Of a stretch of 64,000 bases of DNA, positions 37,476 to 46,439 are shown piece after piece (position 1 is the stretch's first letter; every line of letters starts with the position of its first letter). The DNA lies in assembly GCF_023375815.1 (NCBI RefSeq), contig NZ_CP067412.1, positions 6,324,001 through 6,388,000 of the forward strand, read 5' to 3'. Position numbers and translations under genes: made by a program. The stretch comes from Pseudomonas sp. HS6. GTDB lineage: Bacteria > Pseudomonadota > Gammaproteobacteria > Pseudomonadales > Pseudomonadaceae. The notes below the pieces were generated by a model that saw nothing but the letters and a program-made list of their open reading frames with translations, ran no database searches and was not told the origin of the DNA.

Positions 37476-38105
37476 TCAGTGACTGCTCAACAAGGACGCT
37501 GCACCTGCGCCGCCGAACAGTCCGGCGCTGATGCGGTTGAACCAGCTCTGGCCCCTGCCACTGCGCAGGTAACGCGCTGCACCGTGGGCGCCGAGGCCGT
37601 AGGTCAGCTTGCACAGCAGATCGAGCACCGTCCAGGTTGCAATCATCACCAGCAGTTGTGGCAGAAACGGCTGCTCGGCGTTGAGGAACTGTGGCAGGAA
37701 TGCGGCAAAAAACAGAATGTCTTTCGGGTTACTGGCGCCCAGTACAAAAGCACGGCCGAACAACGCACGGAAACGCGGAACCGGCGCCGCCTCCGGCACT
37801 TCGGCACCCACCGATGGCTGGCGCGATTGCTGCCAGCTCTGCCAGGCGAGATAGAACAGGTACAACGCGCCGACGATTTTCAATGCGCTGAACAGTTTTT
37901 CGGATGCCAGCAGCAGGGCGCCCAGCCCCAGTGCCGAAGCGCTGAGCAGGCAGATCGATGCACTCACACCGCCCAGAAAGGCCGGGTAAGAACGGCGCAA
38001 GCCGTAATTCAGGCTGTTGCTGATCATCAGCAATGACAGTGGCCCCGGAATCAGGATCACCACCAGCGCGGCGCCGCTGAACAGCAGCCAGGTTTCCAGA
38101 CTCAT
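37476..38105 (-). CDS. LysE/RhtB-family amino-acid exporter
   Basis: A 209-residue inner-membrane protein with six hydrophobic helices. The N-terminal ILIPGPLSLLMISNSLNYGL contains the P-G-P signature of LysE/RhtB exporters, and GASNPKDILFFAAFLPQF is the second conserved region. It probably exports a neutral amino acid or homoserine lactone-like compound. ATG 38105 is preceded by AAAAGGAG. Confidence 0.92.
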   Translation of the reverse strand: MSLETWLLFSGAALVVILIPGPLSLLMISNSLNYGLRRSYPAFLGGVSASICLLSASALGLGALLLASEKLFSALKIVGALYLFYLAWQSWQQSRQPSVGAEVPEAAPVPRFRALFGRAFVLGASNPKDILFFAAFLPQFLNAEQPFLPQLLVMIATWTVLDLLCKLTYGLGAHGAARYLRSGRGQSWFNRISAGLFGGAGAASLLSSH

Positions 38106-38193
38106 CACTTGCTCCTTTTTTATCGTTATCAAAAATGTGCAAAAGCCCCACCCGGTGGGGTGAGGCTGTTTTGACGCTCGAACCGCGTGACGC

Positions 38194-39543
38194 TTACAAG
38201 AAGATGAACTTGGCGATGAAGATCGCGCAGAGCACCCACAGGCTGACAGAGATCTCTTTGTATTTACCGGTGCCGGCCTTCAGCGCGACATAGGTAATGA
38301 AGCCCAGCGCAATGCCGTCGGCGACCGAGAAGGTCAACGGCATCATGATCGCGGTGACGATGGCCGGAATGCTGTCGGTCGCTTCGTCCCATTCGATGTG
38401 CGCCATGCCGCCCATCATCAGCATCGCTACATAAATCAGCGCGCCGGCGGTGGCATAGGCGGGAATCATGCCGGCCAGCGGTGCAAAGAACATCGCGGCT
38501 ATAAATAGCACACCGACGGTCACTGCGGTAAGACCAGTCCGACCACCAGCCGCTACACCGGCGGCACTTTCCACGTAGCTGGTGACCGGCGGAACACCGA
38601 CGACTGCACCGAATACGCTGGAGGCGGAGTCGGCTTTCATGGCGCGGGAAAGGTTTTCGATGCGGCCGTCAGCGCCCACCAGATTGGCGCGCTGGGCAAC
38701 GCCCATCAGGGTGCCGGCGGTGTCGAACATGTGCACGAAGAGGAAGGCCAGTACCACGCTGATCATGCTGACGTTGAACACGCCGGCGACGTTCATGGCC
38801 ATGAAAGTCGGCGCCAGGCTTGGCGGGGCGGACATGATGCCCTCGTAGTGCACCAGACCAATCCCCCAGCCAGCCAGGGTCACGGTGATGATGCTGATGA
38901 GGATCGCGCCGAACACCTTGTGGTAGCTGAGGATTGCGATCATCAGGAAGCAGATGGCGGCGAGCAGCGGGCCGGGTTCACGCAGCGAGCCAAGCTTGAT
39001 CAGCGTGGCCGGGCTGTCGACGACGATGCCGGCGGTCTTCAGGCCGATCAGCCCGAGAAACAGACCCACACCGGCGCCCATCGCAAAGCGCAGGCTGACC
39101 GGAATGCTGTTGAGCAGCCATTCGCGAATCCGCGAAAAGGTCAGGATCATGAACAGCACGCCCGAGACGAACACTGCACCGAGCGCGGTTTCCCAGTTGT
39201 AGCCCATGGTGCCGACCACGGTGTAGGTAAAGAACGCGTTGAGGCCCATGCCCGGCGCCAGGCCCACCGGCCAGTTGGCGTACAGGCCCATCAGCAGGCA
39301 GCCCAGCGCGGCGGCGATGCAGGTGGCGACGAAGGCCGCACCATGATCGATCCCGGCATCGGCCATGATGTTCGGGTTGACGAAGATGATGTAGGCCATG
39401 GTGATGAAGGTTGTCAGACCGGCGATCAGCTCGGTCTTCACCGTGGTGCCATGCAAGCTGAGTTTAAAGAGGCGCTCAAGCAGGCCATTGCGTAACGGCG
39501 GCGAGAGTTCCAGCGTCGATGCTTCGGATTTGCGGCTTTCCAC
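38194..39543 (-). CDS. AzgA/PbuG-type purine permease (NCS2 family)
   Basis: A 449-residue permease with 12-14 membrane helices. TTFITMAYIIFVNPNIMADA and the APGMGLNAFFTYTVVG loop, as well as LFVHMFDTAGTLMGVA, are typical of adenine/guanine/hypoxanthine importers. It lies apart from the urate operon, but its upstream region carries the same TTGTATACAA operator, so it is likely co-regulated purine uptake. Confidence 0.94.
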   Translation of the reverse strand: MESRKSEASTLELSPPLRNGLLERLFKLSLHGTTVKTELIAGLTTFITMAYIIFVNPNIMADAGIDHGAAFVATCIAAALGCLLMGLYANWPVGLAPGMGLNAFFTYTVVGTMGYNWETALGAVFVSGVLFMILTFSRIREWLLNSIPVSLRFAMGAGVGLFLGLIGLKTAGIVVDSPATLIKLGSLREPGPLLAAICFLMIAILSYHKVFGAILISIITVTLAGWGIGLVHYEGIMSAPPSLAPTFMAMNVAGVFNVSMISVVLAFLFVHMFDTAGTLMGVAQRANLVGADGRIENLSRAMKADSASSVFGAVVGVPPVTSYVESAAGVAAGGRTGLTAVTVGVLFIAAMFFAPLAGMIPAYATAGALIYVAMLMMGGMAHIEWDEATDSIPAIVTAIMMPLTFSVADGIALGFITYVALKAGTGKYKEISVSLWVLCAIFIAKFIFL

Positions 39544-39674
39544 AGCGAGTACTCCTCAAGAGTTTTATTGTTATTTCCAGGGCCGGACCCTATGAGGGGG
39601 TGGCAGCGGCCCTTTGAGGCATACGCGAATTTGTTGACCATGCGGTCAGGAACTCGCACGTTGTGGATTATGCT

Positions 39675-39686
39675 TTTGTATACAAA
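39675..39686. promoter_or_regulatory. Palindromic operator TTTGTATACAAA upstream of the AzgA-type gene
   Basis: A perfect twelve-base palindrome 132 bases before the permease start, containing the ten bases of the puuE-side operator. Confidence 0.6.
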
Positions 39687-39758
39687 TAAAGCAAATAATG
39701 TTTTTGGTTTTGTCGACGAAAGTTTTGCCGATAGGGATATATCACTCGCCAGGGCCTC

Positions 39759-39850
39759 ATCGCTGGCAAGCCGGCTCCCACAAAAACCGAAGATATACAC
39801 ACATTTTCCAGTCGCCTGAGAACCCTGTGGGAGCTGGCTTGCCAGCGAAG
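39759..39850. repeat. REPIN: two inverted REP elements
   Basis: ATCGCTGGCAAGCCGGCTCC at 39759 and CTGTGGGAGCTGGCTTGCCA at 39825 flank a spacer of about 40 bases, next to the marR stop codon. Confidence 0.85.
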
Positions 39851-39862
39851 AGGGCCGGGCAT

Positions 39863-40309
39863 TCAGTCGAGAGTTGTCTGGTTTTTCCCCAACGCCATAT
39901 TCACCGCCAGCCAGCCATTCACCGCGTTTTCGCCAGCCTCGGCAAACACCCGTTCAAGCAGTTTCACCTGCTCGCGGCGCAGCGCCTGTTCAAATTTCGC
40001 GCCTTCGACGGTCAGTTCCAGCAGACGCTTACGCTTGTCAGCCTCGGACGCCACGCTGTCCACCAGGTGCATTTCCTGCAACTGACGCAGCGGCATGTTC
40101 AACGCCTGTTTGCTCACACCGAGCAGCGCGAGCAACTCCTTGACGCTCAGGTTCGGGTAGCGGGCGATGAAAAAAACGATGCGCTGATGCACTCGGGACA
40201 GGCCGCGACGCTCGAGCATTTCGTCGGCCTTGGCGGTGAACGCCTGATAACCGAAGAAGAACGCTTCCATGGCTTGCTGTTGGCTGGTGCAGTTTTTAAG
40301 GTCAAGCAT
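39863..40309 (-). CDS. MarR-family transcriptional regulator
   Basis: A 148-residue winged-helix regulator: helices LSVKELLALLGVSKQALNMP form the DNA-reading part and the wing contains SEADKRKRLLELT. Family members usually repress a neighbouring gene until a small ligand binds. It is divergent from the aminotransferase gene with a palindrome suited to MarR binding between them, so that gene and itself are the probable targets. Confidence 0.92.
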   Translation of the reverse strand: MLDLKNCTSQQQAMEAFFFGYQAFTAKADEMLERRGLSRVHQRIVFFIARYPNLSVKELLALLGVSKQALNMPLRQLQEMHLVDSVASEADKRKRLLELTVEGAKFEQALRREQVKLLERVFAEAGENAVNGWLAVNMALGKNQTTLD

Positions 40310-40341
40310 ATTGACGTTTCCAGTGAGGCTGTCGTAATTTC

Positions 40342-40358
40342 AGTCAACAAGTTTGACT
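40342..40358. promoter_or_regulatory. Candidate MarR operator
   Basis: AGTCAA, five bases, TTGACT: a perfect inverted repeat in the 82-base divergent region. The right arm could also serve as the -35 element for the aminotransferase promoter, so binding would block transcription. Confidence 0.55.
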
Positions 40359-40391
40359 CATTTTTCTCATGCCTCGCTAGCGGTGACTTCC

Positions 40392-41557
40392 ATGGCTTTT
40401 TCCGAACGTGTCTCGCGTCTCAAAAGTTCTCTGATCCGTGAAATCCTGGCCGCCGCTCAGCGCCCGGAAGTCATGTCCTTCGCCGGCGGCTTGCCTGCCG
40501 AAGCCATGCTGCCGAGGGTCGAATGGGCCGACATGCCGCTGTCCCTCGGCCAATACGGCATGAGTGAAGGCGAGCCTGCGTTGCGCGAAGCGCTGGCGGC
40601 AGAGGCGAGGGCGTTGGGACTTGCCTGTGAGGCCCGTCAGGTGCTGGTGGTCAGCGGTTCCCAGCAAACCCTCGATCTGGCGGCCAAGCTGTACATCGAC
40701 AGAGGCACCGAAATCCTGCTGGAAGCGCCGACCTATCTGGCGGCGTTGCAGATTTTCCAGCTGTTCGGCGCCGATTGCCTGACCGTGCCGCTGGAGGCTG
40801 ACGGACCGAACCTTGCGCAGTTGCGCCAGCGTCTGGAACGGCATCGCCGGCATTCATCTACCTGATCCCGACTTTCCAGAACCCGTCCGCCGTACGCTAC
40901 AGCGAAGCCAAGCGCGAAGCTGTCGCCGCATTACTTGACGAGTTCGGCGTGACCTTGATCGAAGACGAGCCTTACCGCGAACTGACTTTCGACGGCGGCA
41001 GCGCCAAACCGATTGCCGGTCGTTTGAAGACATCCAGTTGGATCTACACCGGCACTGTTTCGAAAACCCTGTTGCCGGGCCTGCGCGTCGGCTACCTGAT
41101 CGCGAGTCCGGATTTGTTTCCGCACCTGCTCAAGCTCAAGCAGTCGGCGGATCTGCACACCAATCGCATCGGTCAATGGCAGGCGTTGCAGTGGATTGGT
41201 AGCGAAAAGTATCAGCAGCACTTGAGTGAATTGCGCGGCTTCTACCGCCAGCGTCGCGATGCTTTTCAAGCGGCACTGGAAACTCACTTCGCCGATCTGG
41301 CGGACTGGAACACCCCCCAGGGCGGGCTGTTTTTCTGGCTGACCCTGAAGCAGCCGCTGGACACGCGCACGTTGCTGAACACCGCGTTGGCCAACGATGT
41401 TGCGTTCATGCCGGGCGAGCCGTTCTTCCCAGAGCCGGATCGCAATCACGGTCATCTGCGTCTGAACTTCAGTCACATTGACCCGGCCAGGCTGGACGAA
41501 GGGCTCAAACGTCTGGCGGCGGTGGTGCGTCAGGCACAGGCCGCGCTGGCTGCATAA
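40392..41557 (+). pseudogene. PLP-dependent aminotransferase (LysN/MocR-type), single-base frameshift
   Basis: Two overlapping-frame pieces make one class I/II aminotransferase. The first (MAFSERVSRLKSSLIREILA, through SFAGGLPAEAMLP) runs into a stop at 40863; the second resumes as AFIYLIPTFQNPS and continues to the natural end, including the PLP lysine in TGTVSKTLLPGLRVGY. Restoring one C near 40846-40851 (CGC CCG GCA instead of CGC CGG CA) rejoins them; the total of 1166 bases is one short of 389 codons, confirming a one-base loss. Intact, it would be about 388 residues, resembling 2-aminoadipate or branched-chain type transaminases. Whether the lesion is biological or a sequencing slip cannot be told. 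Confidence 0.9.
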
Positions 41558-41586
41558 AAAAACCGGCCATCAGGCCGGTTTTTTTT
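41556..41586. terminator. Bidirectional terminator
   Basis: ACCGGCC, a four-base loop and GGCCGGT with A-run before and eight T residues after; serves the aminotransferase gene and the convergent thioredoxin-fold gene. Confidence 0.9.
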
Positions 41587-41589
41587 GAT

Positions 41590-41961
41590 TCAGACTGCGG
41601 CGAACCGCTTGTTCAGATATTCGATGATCGTGTTGGACTCATACATCCAGGTGGTCTGACCGTTCTCTTCGATGCGCAGGCACGGCACTTTGATCTTGCC
41701 GCCCTGTTCCAGCAGGGTCTGGCGATCCTGCTCGTTGTTTTTCGCATCCTTCAGGGCCACCGGGACATTCAGGCGACGAAGGCTGCGGCGGGTCTTCACG
41801 CAGAACGGGCAGGCGTGGAACTGATACAGGGTCAGGTCTTTCGCGGCGGTATCCACCTGAGCCTGGGCAGCGGCGGGGCGCTGTTTCTTGCCCGGACGGG
41901 TCAGGAAATCAACGAAGATGATCAGTTGGCCGAGGCCGACACGAAGCGCTTTGACGAACAC
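41590..41961 (-). CDS. Membrane-anchored glutaredoxin/GST-N-domain protein
   Basis: A 123-residue protein: one N-terminal hydrophobic segment (LRVGLGQLIIFVDFLTRP) then a thioredoxin-fold domain with redox motif CPFC in YQFHACPFCVKTRRSLRR, cis-Pro in KVPCLRIEE and the glutathione-site pattern YESNTIIEYLNKRF. It probably forms or reduces glutathione mixed disulfides at the membrane; partner unknown. Start is GTG 41961 with GAGG upstream. Confidence 0.88.
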   Translation of the reverse strand: MFVKALRVGLGQLIIFVDFLTRPGKKQRPAAAQAQVDTAAKDLTLYQFHACPFCVKTRRSLRRLNVPVALKDAKNNEQDRQTLLEQGGKIKVPCLRIEENGQTTWMYESNTIIEYLNKRFAAV

Positions 41962-42020
41962 GTTACAAGCCTCACAGGGACATTGAAGAAGGCGCGCAGC
42001 TTACCCGATTTTTCACGGGC

Positions 42021-42053
42021 GAAAAAAAACCGGCGATCAACGCCGGTTTTTTC
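42021..42053. terminator. Bidirectional terminator between folE and the glutaredoxin-like gene
   Basis: ACCGGCG, a five-base loop and CGCCGGT flanked by eight A and six T residues. On the minus strand it ends folE transcription. Confidence 0.85.
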
Positions 42054-42062
42054 TGTCACGAA

Positions 42063-42608
42063 TTACTTGATCAGGCTTAGAAACTCGCTGCGAGTCGCCG
42101 CGTTTTCACGGAACTCACCGAGCATCACCGAAGTGATCATCGACGAGTTCTGCTTCTCCACACCGCGCATCATCATGCACATGTGCTTGGCCTCGATCAC
42201 CACGGCCACGCCCAGCGCGCCGGTGACCTGCTGGACCGCATCGGCGATCTGGCGGCTGAGGTTTTCCTGAATCTGCAGACGGCGGGCGTACATGTCGACG
42301 ATCCGCGCGACCTTCGACAGGCCCAGCACCTTGCCGCTAGGGATATAGGCGACGTGGGCCTTGCCGATGAACGGCAGCAGGTGGTGTTCGCACAACGAGT
42401 AGAGCTCGATGTCCTTGACCAGCACCATTTCGCTATTGTCGGAGCTGAACAGGGCACCGTTGGTGACCTCTTCAAGCGTCTGTTCATAACCGCGGCAGAG
42501 GTACTGCATGGCTTTGGCGGCACGCTTTGGCGTGTCGAGCAGGCCCTCGCGGGAGACGTCCTCGCCCAGTTGGCCGAGAATCGCGGTGTAATTCTGTTCC
42601 AGGGACAT
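42063..42608 (-). CDS. folE: GTP cyclohydrolase I
   Basis: A 181-residue enzyme making dihydroneopterin triphosphate from GTP, the first step of folate synthesis. Zinc ligands are in [11 protein letters not shown] and [11 protein letters not shown]; the family motif [18 protein letters not shown] is present. The open frame extends 142 codons upstream in arginine-rich sequence antisense to the Smr gene; ATG 42608 gives the normal N-terminus [20 protein letters not shown]. With zinc ligands intact it is the FolE1 type. Confidence 0.97.
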   Translation of the reverse strand: MSLEQNYTAILGQLGEDVSREGLLDTPKRAAKAMQYLCRGYEQTLEEVTNGALFSSDNSEMVLVKDIELYSLCEHHLLPFIGKAHVAYIPSGKVLGLSKVARIVDMYARRLQIQENLSRQIADAVQQVTGALGVAVVIEAKHMCMMMRGVEKQNSSMITSVMLGEFRENAATRSEFLSLIK

Positions 42609-42685
42609 GAAACTACCTGTGGGGATTTTCGCAAAGGGCAAGGGTACGGTGGCGGACACGACCCTGCAAGTTCGGTGTGACGGGA

Positions 42686-43243
42686 TTATTCGTCGCGGCC
42701 TTCCATCATGGTGCGTTTGAGCATCACGTAAACGGCGCCAGCGCCGCCGTGTTTCGCCTGGCACGAGCAGAATCCAAGCACTTGCGCATGCTGACGCAAC
42801 CAGGTGTTGACGTGGCTCTTGATCATCGGTCGCTTGCCGTCCAGCCGCACAGCCTTGCCGTGGGTGACGCGCACGCAGCGGATTTCGAATTTGGTCGCTT
42901 CGGCAAGAAACGCCCAAAGGGTTTCCCGGGCCTTTTCGACGCTCATGCCGTGCAGGTCGAGGCTGCCTTCGAACGGGATCTGCCCGACCTTGAGCTTGCG
43001 CATCTGGCTTTCCTGCACGCCGTCGCGGGCCCACATCAGTTCGTCTTCCGGCCCGACGTCGATCACGAACTGATCGGACAGACCATCAACGGTGGTGGTT
43101 TCGGTGCGGATGGTGGCGGACTGGCGCAGTTTGGCGATCTGTGCACGGTCAGCCTTGGGTTTGCCGGTGTCGGCGCGGTCGTGCTTGATCGGCTTGACGC
43201 CTTGGATCGCACTTTTGAACAGGGAAAAATCGTCGTCTTGCAT
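42686..43243 (-). CDS. Smr-domain protein (MutS2 C-terminal type endonuclease)
   Basis: A 185-residue protein with an N-terminal basic, flexible region and a C-terminal Smr domain: [27 protein letters not shown] and [11 protein letters not shown] are its three motifs. Smr domains nick branched DNA or act on RNA. ATG 43243 gives [13 protein letters not shown]; the longer frame upstream is unlikely. It precedes folE by about 80 bases on the same strand. Confidence 0.93.
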   Translation of the reverse strand: MQDDDFSLFKSAIQGVKPIKHDRADTGKPKADRAQIAKLRQSATIRTETTTVDGLSDQFVIDVGPEDELMWARDGVQESQMRKLKVGQIPFEGSLDLHGMSVEKARETLWAFLAEATKFEIRCVRVTHGKAVRLDGKRPMIKSHVNTWLRQHAQVLGFCSCQAKHGGAGAVYVMLKRTMMEGRDE

Positions 43244-43284
43244 ATCAGCCTCCGCGAAGGGCGGCCAGTTTACCCAAACAGACA

Positions 43285-43313
43285 CAAAACGGCCCGGCAA
43301 AAAGCCAGGCCGT
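43285..43313 (-). terminator. Terminator after the 106-aa membrane protein gene
   Basis: On the minus strand ACGGCCTGGC and GCCGGGCCGT pair around TTTTT and are followed by TTTT. Confidence 0.65.
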
Positions 43314-43317
43314 CGAT

Positions 43318-43638
43318 TCAATCGTGTTTTTTCATCAGGTGCGGGGACATGTTCAGTTCCCGCGATTGCCGCGCGCGACGCCGGCAGCGACGCCACAGCG
43401 CGACGCCGAAATACAGGAACAACAGGCCGACGGCCAGAATGATCGCCGAGCCCATGGGTGTTGCGTTCAAGTCGCCGAGTGCCGGCGGGTGCCCCAGCAA
43501 GCTGGCGGCCCCGGCCATTGCCAGCAGCACGCCGAACATCGCCAGAATGGCGGCGATCGCTGCGCCGAAACGAAAACGCCAGTTGCTTTGGCCTTTGGGC
43601 CGCAAGCGGCGTGCGTCAAATCCATCGGATAACTTCAT
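43318..43638 (-). CDS. Conserved small membrane protein, 106 aa
   Basis: Basic N-terminus (MKLSDGFDARRLRPKGQSNW), two hydrophobic helices (about residues 27-47 and 62-82) and an arginine-rich C-terminal tail (RRCRRRARQ), so both ends probably face the cytoplasm. AGGAAGG precedes ATG 43638. I do not recognise a family. Stands between an isochorismatase-like gene and the Smr gene on the same strand. Confidence 0.75.
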   Translation of the reverse strand: MKLSDGFDARRLRPKGQSNWRFRFGAAIAAILAMFGVLLAMAGAASLLGHPPALGDLNATPMGSAIILAVGLLFLYFGVALWRRCRRRARQSRELNMSPHLMKKHD

Positions 43639-43769
43639 TCCGACCTTCCTCAATGGGTATCGGCCCTTCGACCGGGAGTTGACCGGGTTGTTCCTGAGGC
43701 TAGGGTAATTGAAGCAAATGCGAGGTTTTTGCAGATGAGCGGCGGGCTGAGCCGCTCATTTACGCTCGA

Positions 43770-44360
43770 TCAGATCAGGTCCTGGGTCAACGCGAGGGTG
43801 GCGAAGTTGTCGGCCATGATCGCCATTTCCGCCTCCTGAACCTGTTCGGCACTGAGCACGCGGCCCTTGAACGGCAGGTCACGAGTGGCGCAGGCGTCTT
43901 CGACCAGGGTGCAACGGAAACCCAGGTTCTTCGCCGCACGCACCGTGGTGCTGACGCTGGAATGACTCATGAAACCGCAGACGATCAGGTCGAGCGAGCC
44001 GAGGGTTTGCAGGCGATCGTAGAGTTCGGTGCCGTGGAAAGCGCTCGGCAGCAATTTACCGATGATGGTTTCATCACCCTGGGGTTCCAGGCCGGTGATG
44101 AATTCGCCTCGTTCGCCTTGGGGGTCGAACAGACCGCCGACGGTGCCGAGGTGACGCACGTGCACGATCGGACGGCCGGCTGCGCGGGCGGCGGCAACCA
44201 GTTGTTTGATGTTCGCGACAGCCGCGTCCATGCCGCTCAGGGCCAGCGGGCCGCTGAGGTACTCTTTCTGGGCATCGATGATGACCACGGTGGCATGGCT
44301 CAACGTGGCCGCTGCGTAACCGCGACCGCTGAGTTGAAACATCGTTTTTGGAACGGACAT
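43770..44360 (-). CDS. Isochorismatase-like hydrolase lacking the catalytic cysteine
   Basis: A 196-residue protein of the isochorismatase/nicotinamidase fold (YecD-like branch). Catalytic D29 (VVIIDAQKEY) and K102 (IIGKLLPSAF) are present, but the position of the nucleophilic Cys (usual pattern MTHMCVSAT) reads MSHSSVSTT, so Ser135 stands in its place. True isochorismatases also lack the Cys, so a vinyl-ether or other hydrolase role, or a non-catalytic role, is possible. ATG 44360 follows GGAGC. Confidence 0.85.
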   Translation of the reverse strand: MSVPKTMFQLSGRGYAAATLSHATVVIIDAQKEYLSGPLALSGMDAAVANIKQLVAAARAAGRPIVHVRHLGTVGGLFDPQGERGEFITGLEPQGDETIIGKLLPSAFHGTELYDRLQTLGSLDLIVCGFMSHSSVSTTVRAAKNLGFRCTLVEDACATRDLPFKGRVLSAEQVQEAEMAIMADNFATLALTQDLI

Positions 44361-44599
44361 TCTGGGGCTCCTTGGGGTGGGGCTTTTGCGACATTGTCCT
44401 CTGGCTGAGCGGTTCTGTGAATCGCTACCATCGTAGGCACCGTCGTTACTGGCCTGCAGCCTCGTCAAGTTACACGTTCTGTTCAATAGCTGATAAAGAA
44501 TTCGGAACACTCCTACCGTCGCCCCGGGATTTTTCCTGCGTCGTCGTGGCGCGTTTTGGCTGGTAGAATCGCCAGTCGTTTTTTCTGGAGTTCTGCCCC

Positions 44600-45508
44600 G
44601 TGATCACTTCCCGACTTCGTACTCTGCGCGACCACATCCGTTGGGCCGTCAGCCGCTTCCATGGGGAGGATCTGTTTTTCGGCCATGGCACCGACAATGC
44701 CTGGGACGAAGCCCGGCAGCTAGTGCTCGGCGCCTTGCACCTGCCATGGGAAATCAACGACAGCTATCTGGACTGTGCGCTGGAAGACGACGAACTGGTC
44801 AACCTGCAACGCCTGCTCAAGCGCCGGATCGAAGAACGCATTCCGACCGCCTACCTGCTGGGCGAAGCTTGGTTCTGCGGCATGTCGTTCATCGTTGATG
44901 AGCGCGTGCTGATCCCGCGCTCACCGATTGGCGAGTTGATCGAAAACCGTTTTGCACCGTGGATTGGCGACGAGCCGGCGCGGATTCTCGACCTGTGCAC
45001 CGGCTCCGGCTGCATCGGCATCGCTTGCGCCTACGAGTTCCAGAACGCCGAAGTGGTGCTGGCGGATCTGTCGTTCGAAGCGCTGGAAGTGGCGAACCAG
45101 AACATCGAGCGTCATGGCGTCGATGAGCGTGTGTTCACCGTGCAGGGCGATGGTTTTGATGGTTTGCCGGGTCAGCGTTTCGACCTGATCGTGTCGAACC
45201 CGCCTTACGTCGATGCGGAGGATTTCGCCGACATGCCGGACGAATACCAGCACGAGCCGGAACTGGGCCTGGCCTGCGGCGACGATGGTTTGAACCTGGT
45301 GCGCCGGATGCTCGCCGAAGCGGCCAATCACCTGACCGAGAAGGGTTTGCTGATCGTCGAGGTGGGTAACAGCCAGGTCCACGTCGAAGCGCTGTACCCG
45401 GAGGTCGATTTCGCCTGGCTGGAATTCCAGCGCGGTGGGCATGGCGTGTTCATGCTGACGGCTGAACAGTGCCGCGATCATCAGGCGCTGTTCGCTTCCC
45501 GCGTCTGA
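44600..45508 (+). CDS. prmB: Ribosomal protein L3 glutamine methyltransferase
   Basis: A 302-residue SAM-dependent methyltransferase that modifies a glutamine of ribosomal protein L3. The SAM site is [19 protein letters not shown] and the glutamine-binding NPPY motif starts at Asn200 (VSNPPYVD). The N-terminal helical domain matches PrmB rather than PrmC. GTG 44600 is the start, with CTGGAG upstream. Gene order from here to aroC follows P. aeruginosa PA1678-PA1681. Confidence 0.95.
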   Translation: MITSRLRTLRDHIRWAVSRFHGEDLFFGHGTDNAWDEARQLVLGALHLPWEINDSYLDCALEDDELVNLQRLLKRRIEERIPTAYLLGEAWFCGMSFIVDERVLIPRSPIGELIENRFAPWIGDEPARILDLCTGSGCIGIACAYEFQNAEVVLADLSFEALEVANQNIERHGVDERVFTVQGDGFDGLPGQRFDLIVSNPPYVDAEDFADMPDEYQHEPELGLACGDDGLNLVRRMLAEAANHLTEKGLLIVEVGNSQVHVEALYPEVDFAWLEFQRGGHGVFMLTAEQCRDHQALFASRV

Positions 45509-45516
45509 CCTGAACC

Positions 45517-45544
45517 GATCGTTCCCACCTCGGTGGGAACGATC
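45517..45544. repeat. Palindromic intergenic repeat (GATCGTTCCCAC type)
   Basis: Thirteen-base perfect arms GATCGTTCCCACC / GGTGGGAACGATC around two bases, between convergent genes. This palindrome type is common between Pseudomonas genes and may act as a shared transcript end. Confidence 0.8.
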
Positions 45545-45550
45545 ATTGGC

Positions 45551-46342
45551 TTAGCGGTGCGTGGCAATCCAGATCAGCAAACCCGCCTGGAACACCGCAA
45601 ACGCCACCAGGCAAGTAATGGTGAAACGCAAGCCTGCGTCTTCACGTTTGAACTTGCTGACCTTGTCTTCCTGTTTCTTCAGCTTCACTTCCTGCTCGGC
45701 CAGGTTCTGCTCGGCCTGCTGCAACATTTGTGCGGCCTCGAGAATCTCGACGATCTGCAGCTTTTCGCTGTTCCAGTCGCCCAGCAAGTCGCCGACCTGG
45801 ACTTCCTTGACGCTGCCCTTCAAATGCTGGGCGTCGGCGTAAACCACATCAAAGCCATGCACGCGCAGAAAGTGATCGCGGCGCAGGCGGGTGTCTTCGT
45901 TCAGCGCGTCCTTGTTGTTCAAGTCCATGCCGTCGACGGTGTAGGTGGGCCAGCGCTTTTTCGCCCAGTTGATGCCTTGGGCTGCCATGTAGCGACCGAT
46001 GCCACGGTTCAACGGTTCGATCTGCAAACCGCTGTCCGGGCCGAAGTGCACGCGTTTGGTCTTGTGGTCGACCCACACGTCGAGTTGGTTCTGCTCTTTG
46101 CGCACACGCTGCGCGGGCAGTTTGATCGACATGCGCATCAGGCTGTGTTCTTTGCTGTTGCGCTCGGCGTAACCGAACTCTACAAAGCGCAACGGCCGCC
46201 CGCCGGTATTGCGGTCGGTCTGCAACGGCGCCAGGCGGAGCATCTTGTGGTGCTCGACGTGGACATCCGCCCATGGCAGCTCGACCGCTGGCGGTGCGTC
46301 TTTTTCAGCGGTGGTGTCGGGTGAAGTCTGGGTATCAGTCAT
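45551..46342 (-). CDS. Conserved hypothetical protein with coiled coil and C-terminal membrane anchor
   Basis: A 263-residue protein. Residues about 45-200 form an unrecognised domain (from RPLRFVEFGYAERNS to HLKGSVKEVQVGDLL); a coiled coil rich in Glu, Gln and Lys follows (LQQAEQNLAEQEVKLKKQED), then one hydrophobic helix close to the C-terminus (FTITCLVAFAVFQAGLLIWI). It would be tail-anchored in the inner membrane facing the cytoplasm. The homologous position in P. aeruginosa is PA1679, function unknown. Confidence 0.85.
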   Translation of the reverse strand: MTDTQTSPDTTAEKDAPPAVELPWADVHVEHHKMLRLAPLQTDRNTGGRPLRFVEFGYAERNSKEHSLMRMSIKLPAQRVRKEQNQLDVWVDHKTKRVHFGPDSGLQIEPLNRGIGRYMAAQGINWAKKRWPTYTVDGMDLNNKDALNEDTRLRRDHFLRVHGFDVVYADAQHLKGSVKEVQVGDLLGDWNSEKLQIVEILEAAQMLQQAEQNLAEQEVKLKKQEDKVSKFKREDAGLRFTITCLVAFAVFQAGLLIWIATHR

Positions 46343-46439
46343 AACGGCGAGATCCTGTCCAAGCTGCTTGCCGCCAGCCAGTACGCTGGCGACAAAGACT
46401 TATCGGCCGTTTTCTACAGGACTAGAGGGCAAAAAGAGC

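Noticed and set aside
42609..43034. Upstream extension of folE
   Set aside because: Overlaps the Smr gene and is not conserved folE sequence; ATG 42608 gives the canonical start.
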